The notes under the pieces: generated by a model
Database searches by the model: none
What the model was told of the DNA's origin: nothing
Seen by the model: only the letters and a program-made list of their open reading frames with translations
Shown: positions 16,801 to 26,525 of the stretch, piece by piece
Layout: each line of letters begins with the position of its first letter
Position numbering within the stretch: the stretch's first letter is position 1
From: Neisseria meningitidis
Lineage (GTDB): Bacteria; Pseudomonadota; Gammaproteobacteria; Burkholderiales; Neisseriaceae
Direction of reading: 5' to 3'
NCBI RefSeq assembly: GCF_900638555.1
Contig: NZ_LR134525.1
Span: forward strand, 1,240,001-1,304,000
DNA length: 64,000 nucleotides
Translations under genes and position numbers: made by a program

Positions 16801-19296
16801 ACGGCTTCTCAAGCACAAACGGACAGTGCACAAATTGCCAAGCCTCAAAATATCGTCGTCGCACCGCCTAGCCCGCAGGCAAATCAAGCCGAAGAAGCAA
16901 AACGCCAACAAGCAAAAGCGGAGCAAGTGAAGCGTCAGCAAGCAGAAGCAGAGCGTAAATCGGCAGAGTTAGCAAAACAAAAAGCAGAAGCCGAACGCGA
17001 AGCAAGAGAGCTGGCGACCCGCCAAAAAGCAGAACAAGAACGCAGCAGCGCCGAACTTGCACGTCGACATGAAAAAGAACGCGAAGCGGCAGAGTTGTCG
17101 GCAAAACAAAAAGTCGAAGCCGAACGTGAGGCTCAAGCATTGGCGGTACGCCGAAAAGCAGAAGCCGAAGAGGCAAAACGCCAAGCTGCAGAGCTTGCAC
17201 GCCGGCATGAAAAAGAACGCGAAGCGGCAGAGTTGTCGGCAAAACAAAGGGTCGGGGAAGAGGAACGCCGTCAAACAGCCCAATCCCAGCCGCAACGCCG
17301 CAAACGCCGTGCCGCACCGCAGGATTATATGGCAGCTTCCCAAGACCGTCCTAAACGCCGCGGACACCGTTCGGTACAGCAAAACAATGTGGAAATTGCC
17401 CAAGCCCAAGCAGAACTTGCGCGCCGACAGCAGGAAGAACGCAAAGCGGCAGAGTTGTTGGCAAAACAAAGGGCAGAAGCCGAACGTGAGGCTCAAGCAT
17501 TGGCTGCGCGCCGAAAAGCAGAAGCCGAAGAGGCAAAACGCCAAGCTGCCGAACTTGCACATCGCCAGGAAGCAGAACGCAAAGCGGCAGAATTGTCGGC
17601 AAACCAAAAAGCCGCAGCTGAAGCCCAAGCATTGGCGGCACGCCAACAAAAAGCCCTTGCGCGTCAACAGGAAGAAGCACGAAAAGCTGCAGAGTTAGCC
17701 GTCAAACAAAAAGCGGAAACCGAACGCAAAACCGCCGAACTTGCCAAGCAAAGGGCAGCAGCCGAAGCAGCAAAACGCCAGCAAGAAGCTCGCCAGACCG
17801 CCGAACTTGCACGTCGTCAAGAAGCGGAACGCCAAGCAGCAGAGTTGTCGGCAAAACAAAAAGCCGAAACAGATCGAGAAGCGGCAGAATCGGCGAAACG
17901 AAAAGCTGAGGAAGAAGAGCACCGTCAAGCAGCCCAATCCCAGCCGCAACGCCGAAAACGCCGTGCCGCACCTCAGGATTATATGGCAGCTTCCCAAAAT
18001 CGTCCGAAACGTCGCGGACGCAGATCTACTCTGCCGGCACCGCCCTCGCCATCATTTGATTCGTCAGCTTACGCAGCACCCAGGGCCTTGCATAATCCGG
18101 ACTGGTATGAAAATGACTATGAAGAAATCCCCTTGGATGCGTTGGAAGATGAAAATGTATCTGAATCAGTTGACACATCAGACAAACAGCCTCAAGACAA
18201 TACGGAACTTCATGAAAAATATGAAAATGATTATGAAGAAATCCCCTTGGATGCGTTGGAAGACGAAGATGTATCCGAATCGGTTGACACATCAGACAAA
18301 CAGCCTCAAGACAATACGGAACTTCATGAAAAAGTTGAGACAGTGAGTTTGCAACCAAGAGCCGCGCAGCCGCGAGCCCAAGCCGCCACTCAGCCGCAAG
18401 CCCAAGCCGCCGCGCAAGCTGATGCAGTCAGCACCAATACCAACTCGGCTTTATCTGACGCAATGGCAAGCACGCAATCTATCTTGTTGGATACAGGTGC
18501 TTCATTAACACGGCACATTGCACAAAAATCACGCGCTGATGCCGAAAAAAACAGCGTTTGGATGTCGAACATCGGTTATGGCCGTGATTATGCTTCCGCA
18601 CAATATCGCCGGTTTAGTTCGAAACGCACGCAAACACAAATCGGCATTGACCGCAGCTTGTCCGAAAATATGCAGATAGGCGGCGTATTGACTTACTCTG
18701 ACAGTCAGCATACTTTTGATCAGGCGAGCGGCAAAAATACTTTTGTGCAAGCCAACCTTTATGGTAAGTATTATTTAAATGATGCTTGGTATATGGCCGG
18801 CGATATTGGTGCAGGCAGCTTGAGAAGCCGGTTACAAACGCAGCAAAAAGCAAACTTTAACCGAACAAGCATCCAAACCGGCCTTACTTTGGGCAATACA
18901 CTGAAAATCAATCAATTCGAGATTGTCCCCAGTGCGGGGATCCGTTACAGCCGCCTGTCATCTGCAGATTACAAGTTGGGTAACGACAGTGTTAAAGTAA
19001 GTTCTATGTCAGTGAAAACACTGACGGCCGGACTGGATTTTGCTTATCGGTTTAAAGTCGGCAACCTTACCGTAAAACCCTTGTTATCTGCAGCTTACTT
19101 TGCCAATTATGGCAAAGGCGGCGTGAATGTGGGCGGTAATTCCTTCGTCTATAAAGCAGATAATCAACAGCAATATTCAGCAGGTGCCGCGTTACTGTAC
19201 CGTAATGTTACATTAAACGTAAATGGCAGTATTACAAAAGGAAAACAATTGGAAAAACAAAAATCCGGACAAATTAAAATACAGATTCGTTTCTAA
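13861..19296 (+). CDS. iga: IgA1-specific serine endopeptidase, autotransporter
   Basis: Secreted protease that cleaves the hinge of human IgA1. Signal peptide 1-27 (cut before ALVRDD), then an S6 peptidase domain with GDSGSP at 265-270 (Ser267), and likely His101 (VSVKHV) and Asp150 (EDYNMARLNKF). A beta-helical passenger follows to about 960. Three self-cleavage-type Pro|Ser-Pro sites lie at 975/976, 1003/1004 and 1395/1396. Between them is a long Ala/Glu/Lys/Arg/Gln alpha-peptide with two basic RRKRRAAPQDYMAAS modules. A 38-residue segment (YENDYEEIPL...) is tandemly duplicated at 1416-1491, and the last ~275 residues form the translocator beta-barrel ending in Phe. No frameshift. Confidence 0.97.
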   Translation: MKTKRFKINAISLSIFLAYALTPYSEAALVRDDVDYQIFRDFAENKGKFFVGATDLSVKNKQGQNIGNALSNVPMIDFSVADVNRRTLTVIDPQYAVSVKHVKGDEISYYGHHNGHLDVSNDENEYRSVAQNDYEPNKNWHHGNQGRLEDYNMARLNKFVTEVAPIAPTSAGGGVETYKDKNRFSEFVRVGAGTQFEYNSRYNMTELSRAYRYAIAGTPYQDVNVTSNLNQEGLIGFGDNSKHHSPEKLKEVLSQNALTNYAVLGDSGSPLFAYDKQEKRWVFLGAYDYWAGYQKNSWQEWNIYKKEFADEIKQRDNAGTIKGYGEHHWKTTGTNSHIGSTAVRLAGNERGANNGQNVTFENNGTLVLDQNINQGAGGLFFKGDYTVKGANNGITWLGAGIDVADGKKVVWQVKNPNGDRLAKIGKGTLEINGTGVNQGQLKVGDGTVILNQQADADKKVQAFSQVGIVSGRGTLVLNSPDQINPNNLYFGFRGGRLDANGNDLTFEHIRNVDEGARIVNHNTDRASTITLTGKSLITAPQNLSVYEIRNDYDDDDYYGYYSYRKPIPQGKDLYYKNYRYYALKSGGSVNAPMPENGQTENNDWILMGSTQEEAKKNAMNHKNNQRISGFSGFFGEENGKGHNGALNLNFNGKSAQNRFLLTGGTNLNGKISVTQGNVLLSGRPTPHARDFVNKSSAQKDAHFSKNNEVVFEDDWINRTFKATEITVNQSASFSSGRNVSNITANITATDNAKVNLGYKNGDEVCVRSDYTGYVTCNTGNLSDKALNSFGATQINGNVNLNQNAALVLGKAALWGQIQGQGNSRVSLNQHSKWHLTGDSQVHNLSLADSHIHLNNASDAQSANQYHTLKINHLSGNGHFHYLTHLAENLGDKVLVKESASGHYQLHVQDKTGEPNQEGLNLFDASSVRDRSHLSVSLANHHVDLGALRYTIKTENGITRLYNPYAENRRRVKPAPSPATNTASQAQTDSAQIAKPQNIVVAPPSPQANQAEEAKRQQAKAEQVKRQQAEAERKSAELAKQKAEAEREARELATRQKAEQERSSAELARRHEKEREAAELSAKQKVEAEREAQALAVRRKAEAEEAKRQAAELARRHEKEREAAELSAKQRVGEEERRQTAQSQPQRRKRRAAPQDYMAASQDRPKRRGHRSVQQNNVEIAQAQAELARRQQEERKAAELLAKQRAEAEREAQALAARRKAEAEEAKRQAAELAHRQEAERKAAELSANQKAAAEAQALAARQQKALARQQEEARKAAELAVKQKAETERKTAELAKQRAAAEAAKRQQEARQTAELARRQEAERQAAELSAKQKAETDREAAESAKRKAEEEEHRQAAQSQPQRRKRRAAPQDYMAASQNRPKRRGRRSTLPAPPSPSFDSSAYAAPRALHNPDWYENDYEEIPLDALEDENVSESVDTSDKQPQDNTELHEKYENDYEEIPLDALEDEDVSESVDTSDKQPQDNTELHEKVETVSLQPRAAQPRAQAATQPQAQAAAQADAVSTNTNSALSDAMASTQSILLDTGASLTRHIAQKSRADAEKNSVWMSNIGYGRDYASAQYRRFSSKRTQTQIGIDRSLSENMQIGGVLTYSDSQHTFDQASGKNTFVQANLYGKYYLNDAWYMAGDIGAGSLRSRLQTQQKANFNRTSIQTGLTLGNTLKINQFEIVPSAGIRYSRLSSADYKLGNDSVKVSSMSVKTLTAGLDFAYRFKVGNLTVKPLLSAAYFANYGKGGVNVGGNSFVYKADNQQQYSAGAALLYRNVTLNVNGSITKGKQLEKQKSGQIKIQIRF
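18106..18333 (+). repeat. 114-bp in-frame tandem duplication in iga
   Basis: 18106-18219 and 18220-18333 encode the same 38-residue acidic unit, YENDYEEIPLDALEDE(N/D)VSESVDTSD and onwards, with one residue difference and a few silent ones. It lies C-terminal to the last self-cleavage site. Confidence 0.9.
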
Positions 19297-19321
19297 AATA
19301 CTAAATTCATAGCAAAATAAA

Positions 19322-19356
19322 ATGCCGTCTGAACTCAGGCTTCAGACGGCATTTTT
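19322..19356. terminator. DUS inverted-pair terminator after iga
   Basis: ATGCCGTCTGAACTCAGGCTTCAGACGGCATTTTT, directly adjoining a CREE. Confidence 0.85.
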
Positions 19357-19460
19357 ATAGTGGATTAACAAAAATCAGGACAAGGCGACGAAGCCGCAGA
19401 CAGTACAGATAGTACGGCAAGGCGAGGCAACGCCGTACTGGTTTTTGTTAATCCACTATA
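19356..19460. repeat. Correia element (CREE), short 105-bp form
   Basis: TATAGTGGATTAACAAAAATC to GTTAATCCACTATA between the convergent iga and trpB genes; abuts the iga terminator. Confidence 0.94.
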
Positions 19461-19474
19461 TCAGACGGACGAGG

Positions 19475-20695
<1,221 letters not shown>

Positions 20696-20702
20696 TCAAA
20701 TT

Positions 20703-20742
20703 TTCAGACGGCATTTCCGTTTTTGCAAACATGCCGTCTGAA
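20703..20742. terminator. DUS inverted pair between glycosylase gene and trpB
   Basis: TTCAGACGGCAT and ATGCCGTCTGAA are 16 bases apart. Reading on the minus strand it follows the glycosylase gene region start of trpB, so it could terminate upstream transcription before trpB. Confidence 0.6.
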
Positions 20743-20759
20743 CGGGAAATTGTCGGCAA

Positions 20760-21368
20760 TTATAACTGTTTTTCACACAAGCCCGCCATTTCGAAAAACG
20801 CCCGATACGCCGCCGCTTTTTTCGCCAAACTCAAAGGATAGGCGCGCGAAGTCGAAGGCAGGCGCGTCAGCGTCAAATCCCGTCCGGCAAACGGAAACGG
20901 CACGGTTTCGCCCGTTTTCGGCATTTTGATACCGCCGCCCTGAATATCGAGCAGGATTTCCGTCGCCTTGCCGCCTGTCGTACAAATATGGCGGCACTCG
21001 GGTATTTTTGCCAACACCGCCGCCAAATCGACGGTTTCAACTACCTTTAAAAACTTGTCGGACGCATTGCCGTGTTCCCTTGCCGCCTTCAACACGGTCG
21101 GACAGGACGCAATCCCCCGTTCGTGCAAAAACGTTTTGATTTTCTCCGCGTCAAACGCTTTTTCAGACAACCTTTGGAAATGCGCCGCATCATTAAAAAA
21201 CACCAGCCCGTAAACGCGCCACATATCGTTTTGGAAATTCGGATAATGAAACTGCATCGCGCGTTTGTCTTCCTTGGGCGGAAACGTCCCCATCATCATG
21301 ACCGCAGCCTTCGGCGGCAACACGGAATCGAAGGGATGGGTTTCGATTTCAAGCAGATTTTCAGACAC
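20760..21368 (-). CDS. Uracil-DNA glycosylase family (Mug-like) protein
   Basis: 202 residues. MMGTFPPKEDKR near the start is the position of the GxxPg active-site loop of the uracil-DNA glycosylase superfamily, and LPSTSRAYPLSLAKKAAAYRAFF near the end matches the second loop (NPS/TSRA). Likely a base-excision enzyme for uracil or mismatched thymine; substrate is inferred. The start is GTG at 21368, with a perfect GGAGG seven bases upstream; the frame extends further to an ATG at 21455, but those residues are not family-like. Confidence 0.75.
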   Translation of the reverse strand: MSENLLEIETHPFDSVLPPKAAVMMMGTFPPKEDKRAMQFHYPNFQNDMWRVYGLVFFNDAAHFQRLSEKAFDAEKIKTFLHERGIASCPTVLKAAREHGNASDKFLKVVETVDLAAVLAKIPECRHICTTGGKATEILLDIQGGGIKMPKTGETVPFPFAGRDLTLTRLPSTSRAYPLSLAKKAAAYRAFFEMAGLCEKQL

Positions 21369-21507
21369 GTTCAATCCTCCAACAGGCAAAACGGCAGACA
21401 GCCGGTTTTTGCACCAAACCGCCAAACACGGCAAGCCTTCAAACAGCATTATCACGCCCTGCCGTTTTCGGTTACAATGCCGACATCAAACGGATACTGT
21501 AAACACA

Positions 21508-21645
21508 TTTATGTTTCAACACACAGGACGACACATAAAGCACCGCCCTATGTGCCGTCCTGATTTGGAAGGAGTTACGCCCCTCCCAAATAGAGTCTGA
21601 TTCTACCGCCCTAAAGGGCGGGGTTTCAACCGAAAAGGAAACACG
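21508..21645 (+). repeat. REP2/CREN-like leader repeat, copy B, upstream of rsmA
   Basis: Starts TTATGTTTCAACAC and ends GTTTCAACCGAAAAGGAA directly before the rsmA ATG. It contains two strong inverted repeats: CAGGACGACACATA with TATGTGCCGTCCTG (13 of 14 paired), and CCGCCCT-AA-AGGGCGG just before the ribosome-binding site. Shares both ends with 6357-6478. The terminal AAAAGGAA is the rsmA Shine-Dalgarno, so the element probably controls rsmA expression. Confidence 0.6.
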
Positions 21646-22425
21646 ATGAAAGAACACAAAGCCCGCAAGCGTTTCGGGCAGAATTTTTTGCAGGACACGC
21701 GGATTATCAGCGATATTGTCAACGCCGTGCGCCCGCAGGCGGATGATGTCGTGATTGAAATCGGTCCGGGTTTGGCGGCGATTACCGAACCTTTGGCGAA
21801 AAAGCTGAACCGCCTGCACGTTGTCGAAATCGACCGCGACATCGTATGCCGTCTGAAAACGCTGCCGTTTGCGGATAAACTGGTGATTCACGAAGGCGAT
21901 GTATTGCAGTTTGATTTCAACGGCATCGCAGGCAAAAAGAAAATCGTCGGCAACCTGCCCTACAACATTTCCACGCCGCTTTTGTTCAAGCTGGCGGAGG
22001 TGGCGGACGATGTCGTCGATATGCACTTTATGCTGCAAAAAGAAGTGGTCGATCGTATGGTTGCCGCGCCGAAAAGCAACGACTACGGCCGCTTGGGCGT
22101 GATGCTGCAATATTTCTTCGATATGGAAATGCTGATTGACGTGCCGCCCGAATCGTTCGACCCCGCGCCGAAAGTGGATTCGGCCGTCGTCCGCATGATT
22201 CCGGTGAAACACCGTATCGGCAAGGCGGACGATTTCGAGCATTTCGCCAAACTCGTGAAACTCGCCTTCCACCAACGCCGCAAAACCATACGCAACAATC
22301 TGAAAGAGCTTGCAGGCGACGATGATTTGCAGGCAGTCGGCATCAATCCGCAAGACCGCGCCGAACATATCGCGCCGGAGAAATATGTGGCGTTGAGCAA
22401 TTATCTGGCGGGCAAGGCCGTCTGA
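21646..22425 (+). CDS. rsmA: 16S rRNA (adenine1518-N6/adenine1519-N6)-dimethyltransferase
   Basis: KsgA: dimethylates two adjacent adenines in helix 45 of 16S rRNA in late 30S assembly. [12 protein letters not shown] at residues 5-16 and the SAM-binding [16 protein letters not shown] near 36 are diagnostic; the catalytic NLPYN motif ([13 protein letters not shown]) lies near residue 104. 259 residues is normal. The stop TGA lies inside a DUS (GCCGTCTGAA). The gene follows directly on a structured leader repeat. Confidence 0.96.
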   Translation: MKEHKARKRFGQNFLQDTRIISDIVNAVRPQADDVVIEIGPGLAAITEPLAKKLNRLHVVEIDRDIVCRLKTLPFADKLVIHEGDVLQFDFNGIAGKKKIVGNLPYNISTPLLFKLAEVADDVVDMHFMLQKEVVDRMVAAPKSNDYGRLGVMLQYFFDMEMLIDVPPESFDPAPKVDSAVVRMIPVKHRIGKADDFEHFAKLVKLAFHQRRKTIRNNLKELAGDDDLQAVGINPQDRAEHIAPEKYVALSNYLAGKAV

Positions 22426-22440
22426 AAAGGGAGTAAGCCG

Positions 22441-22557
22441 ATGACGAAATACCTGCTTTTACCCCTGATACTGCCGCTTGCAGCCTGCCTGACCAATCCG
22501 AACGACCGTTTTTTTGACGGCAGACGCTACACGCTTCATCATATGGAGCTCCCGTAA
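22441..22557 (+). CDS. 38-residue putative lipoprotein
   Basis: [16 protein letters not shown] has a classical short signal peptide and lipobox LAAC (Cys16), followed by only 22 residues ([22 protein letters not shown]). GGGAG lies eight bases before the ATG, 15 bases after rsmA. The good ribosome-binding site and lipobox favour a real small gene. Function unknown; it lies between rsmA and an ABC ATPase. Confidence 0.55.
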   Translation: MTKYLLLPLILPLAACLTNPNDRFFDGRRYTLHHMELP

Positions 22558-22597
22558 CGACAACCTGCAACGGCAAATGCCGTCTGAAAGAAAAGAC

Positions 22598-23326
22598 ATG
22601 ATCAAATTCAAAAACGTACACAAACATTTCAAAGACCTGCACGTCATCAACGGCGTAAACTTGGAAATCAAAAAAGGCGAAGTGGTCGTCGTCTGCGGGC
22701 CTTCGGGCAGCGGCAAATCCACACTCATCCGCACTGTCAACCAGCTTGAAAGCATCGAAAGCGGCGAGATTTGGGTGGACGGTGTCAACGTTGCCGACCC
22801 CAAAACCGATTTGAACAAAATCCGCGAAGAAGTCGGCTTCGTATTCCAAGGCTTCAACCTCTACCCGCACCTGACCGTATTGGAAAACATTACCCTCGCA
22901 CCGATGAAGGTTAAGGGGCAAAATGCGGAACAGGCGGAGAAAAAGGCAATGGAGCTTTTGGAACGCGTCGGACTGGCACACAAAAAAGACGCCTTCCCTT
23001 CCCAACTTTCCGGCGGCCAGCAGCAACGCGTGGCGATTGCACGCGGTTTGGCGATGGAACCGCGCGTAATGTTGTTTGACGAACCGACCTCCGCACTCGA
23101 CCCCGAAATGGTCGGCGAAGTGTTGAAAGTGATGAAAGACTTGGCAGAAAGCGGCATGACGATGATGTGCGTAACCCACGAAATGGGGTTTGCCCGCGAA
23201 GTTGCCGACCGCGTGATTTTCGTCGATAAAGGGCAAATCCTCGAAGACGAAACGCCGGAAGCGTTTTTTACCAACCCGAAACACGAACGCGCCAAGCAGT
23301 TCCTGCAACAGGTCATGACCCATTGA
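22598..23326 (+). CDS. Polar amino-acid ABC transporter ATP-binding protein (GlnQ-like)
   Basis: 242-residue ATPase: Walker [10 protein letters not shown] at about residues 35-43, Q-loop [17 protein letters not shown], signature LSGGQQQR, Walker [13 protein letters not shown], and H-loop VTHE. Closest to GlnQ/HisP/GltL-type importers. No permease or binding protein lies next to it, so its partners must be elsewhere; the small lipoprotein upstream is too short to be a binding protein. Start at ATG 22598 ([11 protein letters not shown]); a longer frame beginning at 22514 includes a translated DUS (MPSE). Confidence 0.88.
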   Translation: MIKFKNVHKHFKDLHVINGVNLEIKKGEVVVVCGPSGSGKSTLIRTVNQLESIESGEIWVDGVNVADPKTDLNKIREEVGFVFQGFNLYPHLTVLENITLAPMKVKGQNAEQAEKKAMELLERVGLAHKKDAFPSQLSGGQQQRVAIARGLAMEPRVMLFDEPTSALDPEMVGEVLKVMKDLAESGMTMMCVTHEMGFAREVADRVIFVDKGQILEDETPEAFFTNPKHERAKQFLQQVMTH

Positions 23327-23330
23327 TGCT

Positions 23331-23363
23331 ATGCCGTCTGAAAACCGAACGTTCAGACAGCAT
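23331..23363. terminator. Imperfect DUS inverted pair
   Basis: ATGCCGTCTGAA paired with TTCAGACAGCAT (one base off DUS) follows the ABC ATPase. Confidence 0.65.
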
Positions 23364-23398
23364 ATCCCGACACCGCAAGATGATTGAGAAAGAAAACC

Positions 23399-23758
23399 AT
23401 GTATTTTGTTGACCGCACCGCCGTCGTCCTCAAGCCGACCGCGCGCTTTTTGGAATGGCTCAAAAGCACCGACGAAAATATGCCCGACCTGACCATAGAG
23501 CAGCTTCGTGCCAACTGTTCCGTCTTCCTCGTTCCGCAGTTCGACGAACCGGAAGCCGTCGTTTCCTACTTCGACGAACGCTACCGCCAGATTTTCGAGG
23601 CGGAGCTGGCAGGTTGGGACATCGATAAGGATAAATGGCCGCAAGATATGGGGCTGAAGGCGTTTTGGGAGTTTTTCGATACCGAAATCCACGATATGGT
23701 TTTAGACATGGAAGAAGCGGAATTGAACATTACCCCCGTGTTCGACAACATGATGTAA
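23399..23758 (+). CDS. Conserved hypothetical protein
   Basis: 119 residues, soluble, acidic: MYFVDRTAVVLKPTARFLEWLK at the start, then FLVPQFDEPEAVVSYFDERYRQIFEAELAGWD and DKDKWPQDMGLKAFWEFFDTEIHDMVLDMEE. No signal peptide or membrane segment. I do not recognise a functional family. The ATG at 23399 is preferred over one at 23384. The next gene starts four bases after the stop, so they are probably cotranslated. Confidence 0.75.
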   Translation: MYFVDRTAVVLKPTARFLEWLKSTDENMPDLTIEQLRANCSVFLVPQFDEPEAVVSYFDERYRQIFEAELAGWDIDKDKWPQDMGLKAFWEFFDTEIHDMVLDMEEAELNITPVFDNMM

Positions 23759-23762
23759 GGCT

Positions 23763-24209
23763 GTGCGCGCCTTTCAGACGGCATTGAGGCCGTCCCGCAT
23801 TCTGAACATCCTGACCGTATCGCTCCACTCGGCTTCCCTTGCCGTCTGCCTGACCTGGTTTTACGGCCGGATGATGTGGTTCGGTTTGGCGGCTTTGGCG
23901 GCAAGTTACGCATACTCGCTCAGGATAACGAATCTGAAACACCGCCATGCCATAACCGCCATTACCATAGACCGCGACGGACAGGCGGAAATCGTATCCG
24001 GCAAAGAAAAAACGGCAAAGGCGGCGGCACTGTCGGGCAGCAGTATGGTTACGCCTTATGCCTTATTCTTACAATGGGACACCGGCGGCAAAACCGTCCG
24101 CCACTGCATCACCCCCGATATGGCGGACAAAGAATCCTACCGCAGGCTGAAAGTCTGGGTGCTTTGGCGGCAACCGAAAAAAACCGCCGAAACCGATACA
24201 TCAGACTGA
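23763..24209 (+). CDS. YgfX/CptA-like membrane protein
   Basis: 148 residues with two hydrophobic segments (about 14-34 and 36-52: RILNILTVSLHSASLAVCL, MMWFGLAALAASYAYSLRI) and a soluble C-terminal domain ending with DMADKESYRRLKVWVLWR, which fits the YgfX family (toxin CptA in E. coli, partner of SdhE). No sdhE lies alongside. Start is GTG at 23763; its TAAGG ribosome-binding site overlaps the upstream stop. Codons 4-8 (FQTAL) are a translated DUS. Confidence 0.6.
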   Translation: MRAFQTALRPSRILNILTVSLHSASLAVCLTWFYGRMMWFGLAALAASYAYSLRITNLKHRHAITAITIDRDGQAEIVSGKEKTAKAAALSGSSMVTPYALFLQWDTGGKTVRHCITPDMADKESYRRLKVWVLWRQPKKTAETDTSD

Positions 24210-24239
24210 TTTCAGACGGCATTTGAAAACGAAACACTC

Positions 24240-25514
24240 ATGAAAACACTACAAGACTGGCTCTCGCATTTGGAAACCGCCCACAGCGGCGGTTTGATCG
24301 ACATGGGTTTGGAGCGCACGAGCGAAGTGAAAAAACGCATGAAGCTCGAGCCGCAATGCCCCGTCGTCGTTGTCGCGGGAACCAACGGCAAAGGTTCGGT
24401 CTGTGCCTACCTGACACAGATTTACAAACAGGCGGGCTACAAAACCGGTACGCTGACCAGCCCGCATTTATTGCGTTACAACGAACGCATCGCCGTCAAC
24501 GCCGAACCCGTTTCGGACGATACAATCACCGCTTCCTTCGAACGCATTGAAACCGCGCGCGGTGAAATATCACTGACTTATTTTGAATTCAATGCCTTGG
24601 CGGCCGTCGACATCTTCATGCGCGAACAGGTTGACGTGATGATATTGGAAGTCGGCTTGGGCGGACGCTTGGACGCGGTCAACGCATTTGACGGCGATTG
24701 CGCAGTGGTTACCAGCGTGGATTTGGACCATCAGGCGTTTTTGGGCGATACGGTCGAACAGGTCGGCTTTGAAAAGGCAGGCGTGTTCCGCAGCGGCAAA
24801 CCTGCCATCTGCGGTCAAAACCCCGCGCCCGCATCATTGGTCGCACACGCCGAAGCCATAGGTGCAAAACTGCTGATGGTGCAGCGCGATTTCGAGTTTC
24901 ACGCGATGGAAAACATCCAATGGAACTACCGCTTCCGGCCGCAACATTCAGACAACCCCGCGCGCAACCGCAATGCCCTGCCCTTCCCCGCATTGCGCGG
25001 CACATACCAACTTTCCAACGCCGCCTGCACGTTGACCGTATTGGAATGCTTGAACGACAAATTGCCTGTGGACATCGGTGCAATCAAACGCGGATTGCTG
25101 CTGGTTGAAAATCCCGGACGCTTCCAAGTCCTGCCCGGCCGTCCGCTGACCGTTTTGGATGTCGGACACAATCCCCACGCTGCCCGCGCCCTGCGCCGCA
25201 GCCTGATTAATTTGGCGTTTGCGCAAAAACGCACCGCCGTATTCAGTATGCTGTCCGACAAAGACATAGACGGCGTGTTGGAAATCGTTAAAGACCAGTT
25301 TGACGAGTGGTATATCGCACCGTTGGACGTACCGCGCGGCATGACGCTCGAGAGCCTGCAAAACAAACTGCACGAACACAGCATCGAAAACATACAGACA
25401 TTCGCCGCCGTCCGCGAAGCTTACCGGGCGGCAGCCTCAAAAGCGGGCGAGAACGACAGAATCGTCGTTTTCGGCTCATTTCATACCGTTGCCGATGTCA
25501 TGTCGGTACTTTAA
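24240..25514 (+). CDS. folC: Bifunctional dihydrofolate/folylpolyglutamate synthase
   Basis: Adds glutamate to dihydropteroate and folates. 424 residues. P-loop VVVAGTNGKGSVCAYL at about 39-54; TSPHLLRYNERIAVN; LEVGLGGRLDAVNAFD; VTSVDLDHQAFLG; C-terminal domain with VLDVGHNPHAARAL. First gene of a folC-SPOR-cvpA run with 12-base and overlapping junctions, the same order seen in E. coli (folC-dedD-cvpA-purF). Confidence 0.96.
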   Translation: MKTLQDWLSHLETAHSGGLIDMGLERTSEVKKRMKLEPQCPVVVVAGTNGKGSVCAYLTQIYKQAGYKTGTLTSPHLLRYNERIAVNAEPVSDDTITASFERIETARGEISLTYFEFNALAAVDIFMREQVDVMILEVGLGGRLDAVNAFDGDCAVVTSVDLDHQAFLGDTVEQVGFEKAGVFRSGKPAICGQNPAPASLVAHAEAIGAKLLMVQRDFEFHAMENIQWNYRFRPQHSDNPARNRNALPFPALRGTYQLSNAACTLTVLECLNDKLPVDIGAIKRGLLLVENPGRFQVLPGRPLTVLDVGHNPHAARALRRSLINLAFAQKRTAVFSMLSDKDIDGVLEIVKDQFDEWYIAPLDVPRGMTLESLQNKLHEHSIENIQTFAAVREAYRAAASKAGENDRIVVFGSFHTVADVMSVL

Positions 25515-25526
25515 AAGGAAACTTCT

Positions 25527-26525
25527 ATGTCCGAAAACAAACAAAACGAAGTCCTGAGCGGTTACGAACAACTCAAACGGCGCAACCGCCGCCGCCTCGT
25601 AACGGCAAGTTGCCTGGTTGCCGCCTCCTGCATCCTGCTGGCAGCCGCCCTCAGTTCCGGCCCTGCCGAACAGACTGCCGGCGAAACAAGCGGCGTAGAA
25701 AACAAAGCGGCAGGTGCGGCACAAACCCCTGCCTTGAAATCCGCCGCCGACAAACCGCAGGACTTGGCAGGCGAAGACAAGCCTTCTGCCGCCGACAGCG
25801 AAATCAGCGAGCCTGAAAACGTAGGCGCGCCGCTGGTGCTGATTAACGACCGCCTCGAAGACAGCAACATCAAAGGTTTGGAAGCATCCGAGAAACTGCA
25901 ACAGGCAGAAACCGCCAAAACCGCACCGAAGCAGGCAAAACAACGCGCTGCCGAAAAAGTGCCGGCAACTGCCGACAGTACGGATACGGTAGCGGTTGAA
26001 AAACCGAAACGCACTGCCGAAACAAAACCGCAAAAAGCGGAACGCACTGCCAAAGCCAAGCCCAAAGCCAAAGAAACCAAAACCGCCGAAAAAGTTGCCG
26101 ACAAACCGAAAACTGCCGCCGAAAAAACCAAACCGGATACGGCAAAATCCGACAGCGCGGTAAAAGAAGCGAAAAAAGCCGACAAGGCTGAAAGCAAAAA
26201 AACAGCCGAAAAAGACCGTTCGGACGGCAAAAAACACGAAACGGCACAAAAAACCGACAAAGCGGACAAGACCAAAACCGCCGAGAAGGAAAAATCCGGT
26301 AAAAAAGCCGCCATTCAGGCAGGTTATGCCGAAAAAGAACGCGCCTTAAGCCTCCAGCGCAAAATGAAGGCGGCGGGTATCGATTCGACCATCACCGAAA
26401 TTATGACCGACAACGGCAAAGTTTACCGCGTCAAATCAAGCAACTATAAAAACGCAAGGGATGCCGAACGCGATTTGAACAAATTGCGCGTACACGGTAT
26501 CGCCGGTCAGGTAACGAATGAATAA
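25527..26525 (+). CDS. SPOR-domain protein (DedD-like)
   Basis: 332 residues: one membrane helix at about 25-44 (LVTASCLVAASCILLAAALS), a long low-complexity Lys/Ala/Glu/Thr linker (about 50-260), and a C-terminal SPOR domain (KKAAIQAGYAEKERALSLQRKMKAAGIDSTITEI...YRVKSSNYKNARDAERDLNKL) that binds denuded peptidoglycan at the septum. Position between folC and cvpA matches E. coli dedD. Its stop overlaps the cvpA start by eight bases. Confidence 0.85.
   Translation: MSENKQNEVLSGYEQLKRRNRRRLVTASCLVAASCILLAAALSSGPAEQTAGETSGVENKAAGAAQTPALKSAADKPQDLAGEDKPSAADSEISEPENVGAPLVLINDRLEDSNIKGLEASEKLQQAETAKTAPKQAKQRAAEKVPATADSTDTVAVEKPKRTAETKPQKAERTAKAKPKAKETKTAEKVADKPKTAAEKTKPDTAKSDSAVKEAKKADKAESKKTAEKDRSDGKKHETAQKTDKADKTKTAEKEKSGKKAAIQAGYAEKERALSLQRKMKAAGIDSTITEIMTDNGKVYRVKSSNYKNARDAERDLNKLRVHGIAGQVTNE

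Noticed and set aside
17057..17698. ORFs in other frames across the iga alpha-peptide
   Set aside because: Low-complexity repeat coding gives open alternative frames; no start signals.
21508..21645. Right end of an IS200/IS605-type element
   Set aside because: The hairpin plus GGGCGGGGTTTCAACC ending resembles such ends, but there is no tnpA or tnpB remnant, and the junction with a Shine-Dalgarno fits a leader repeat better. Not excluded.
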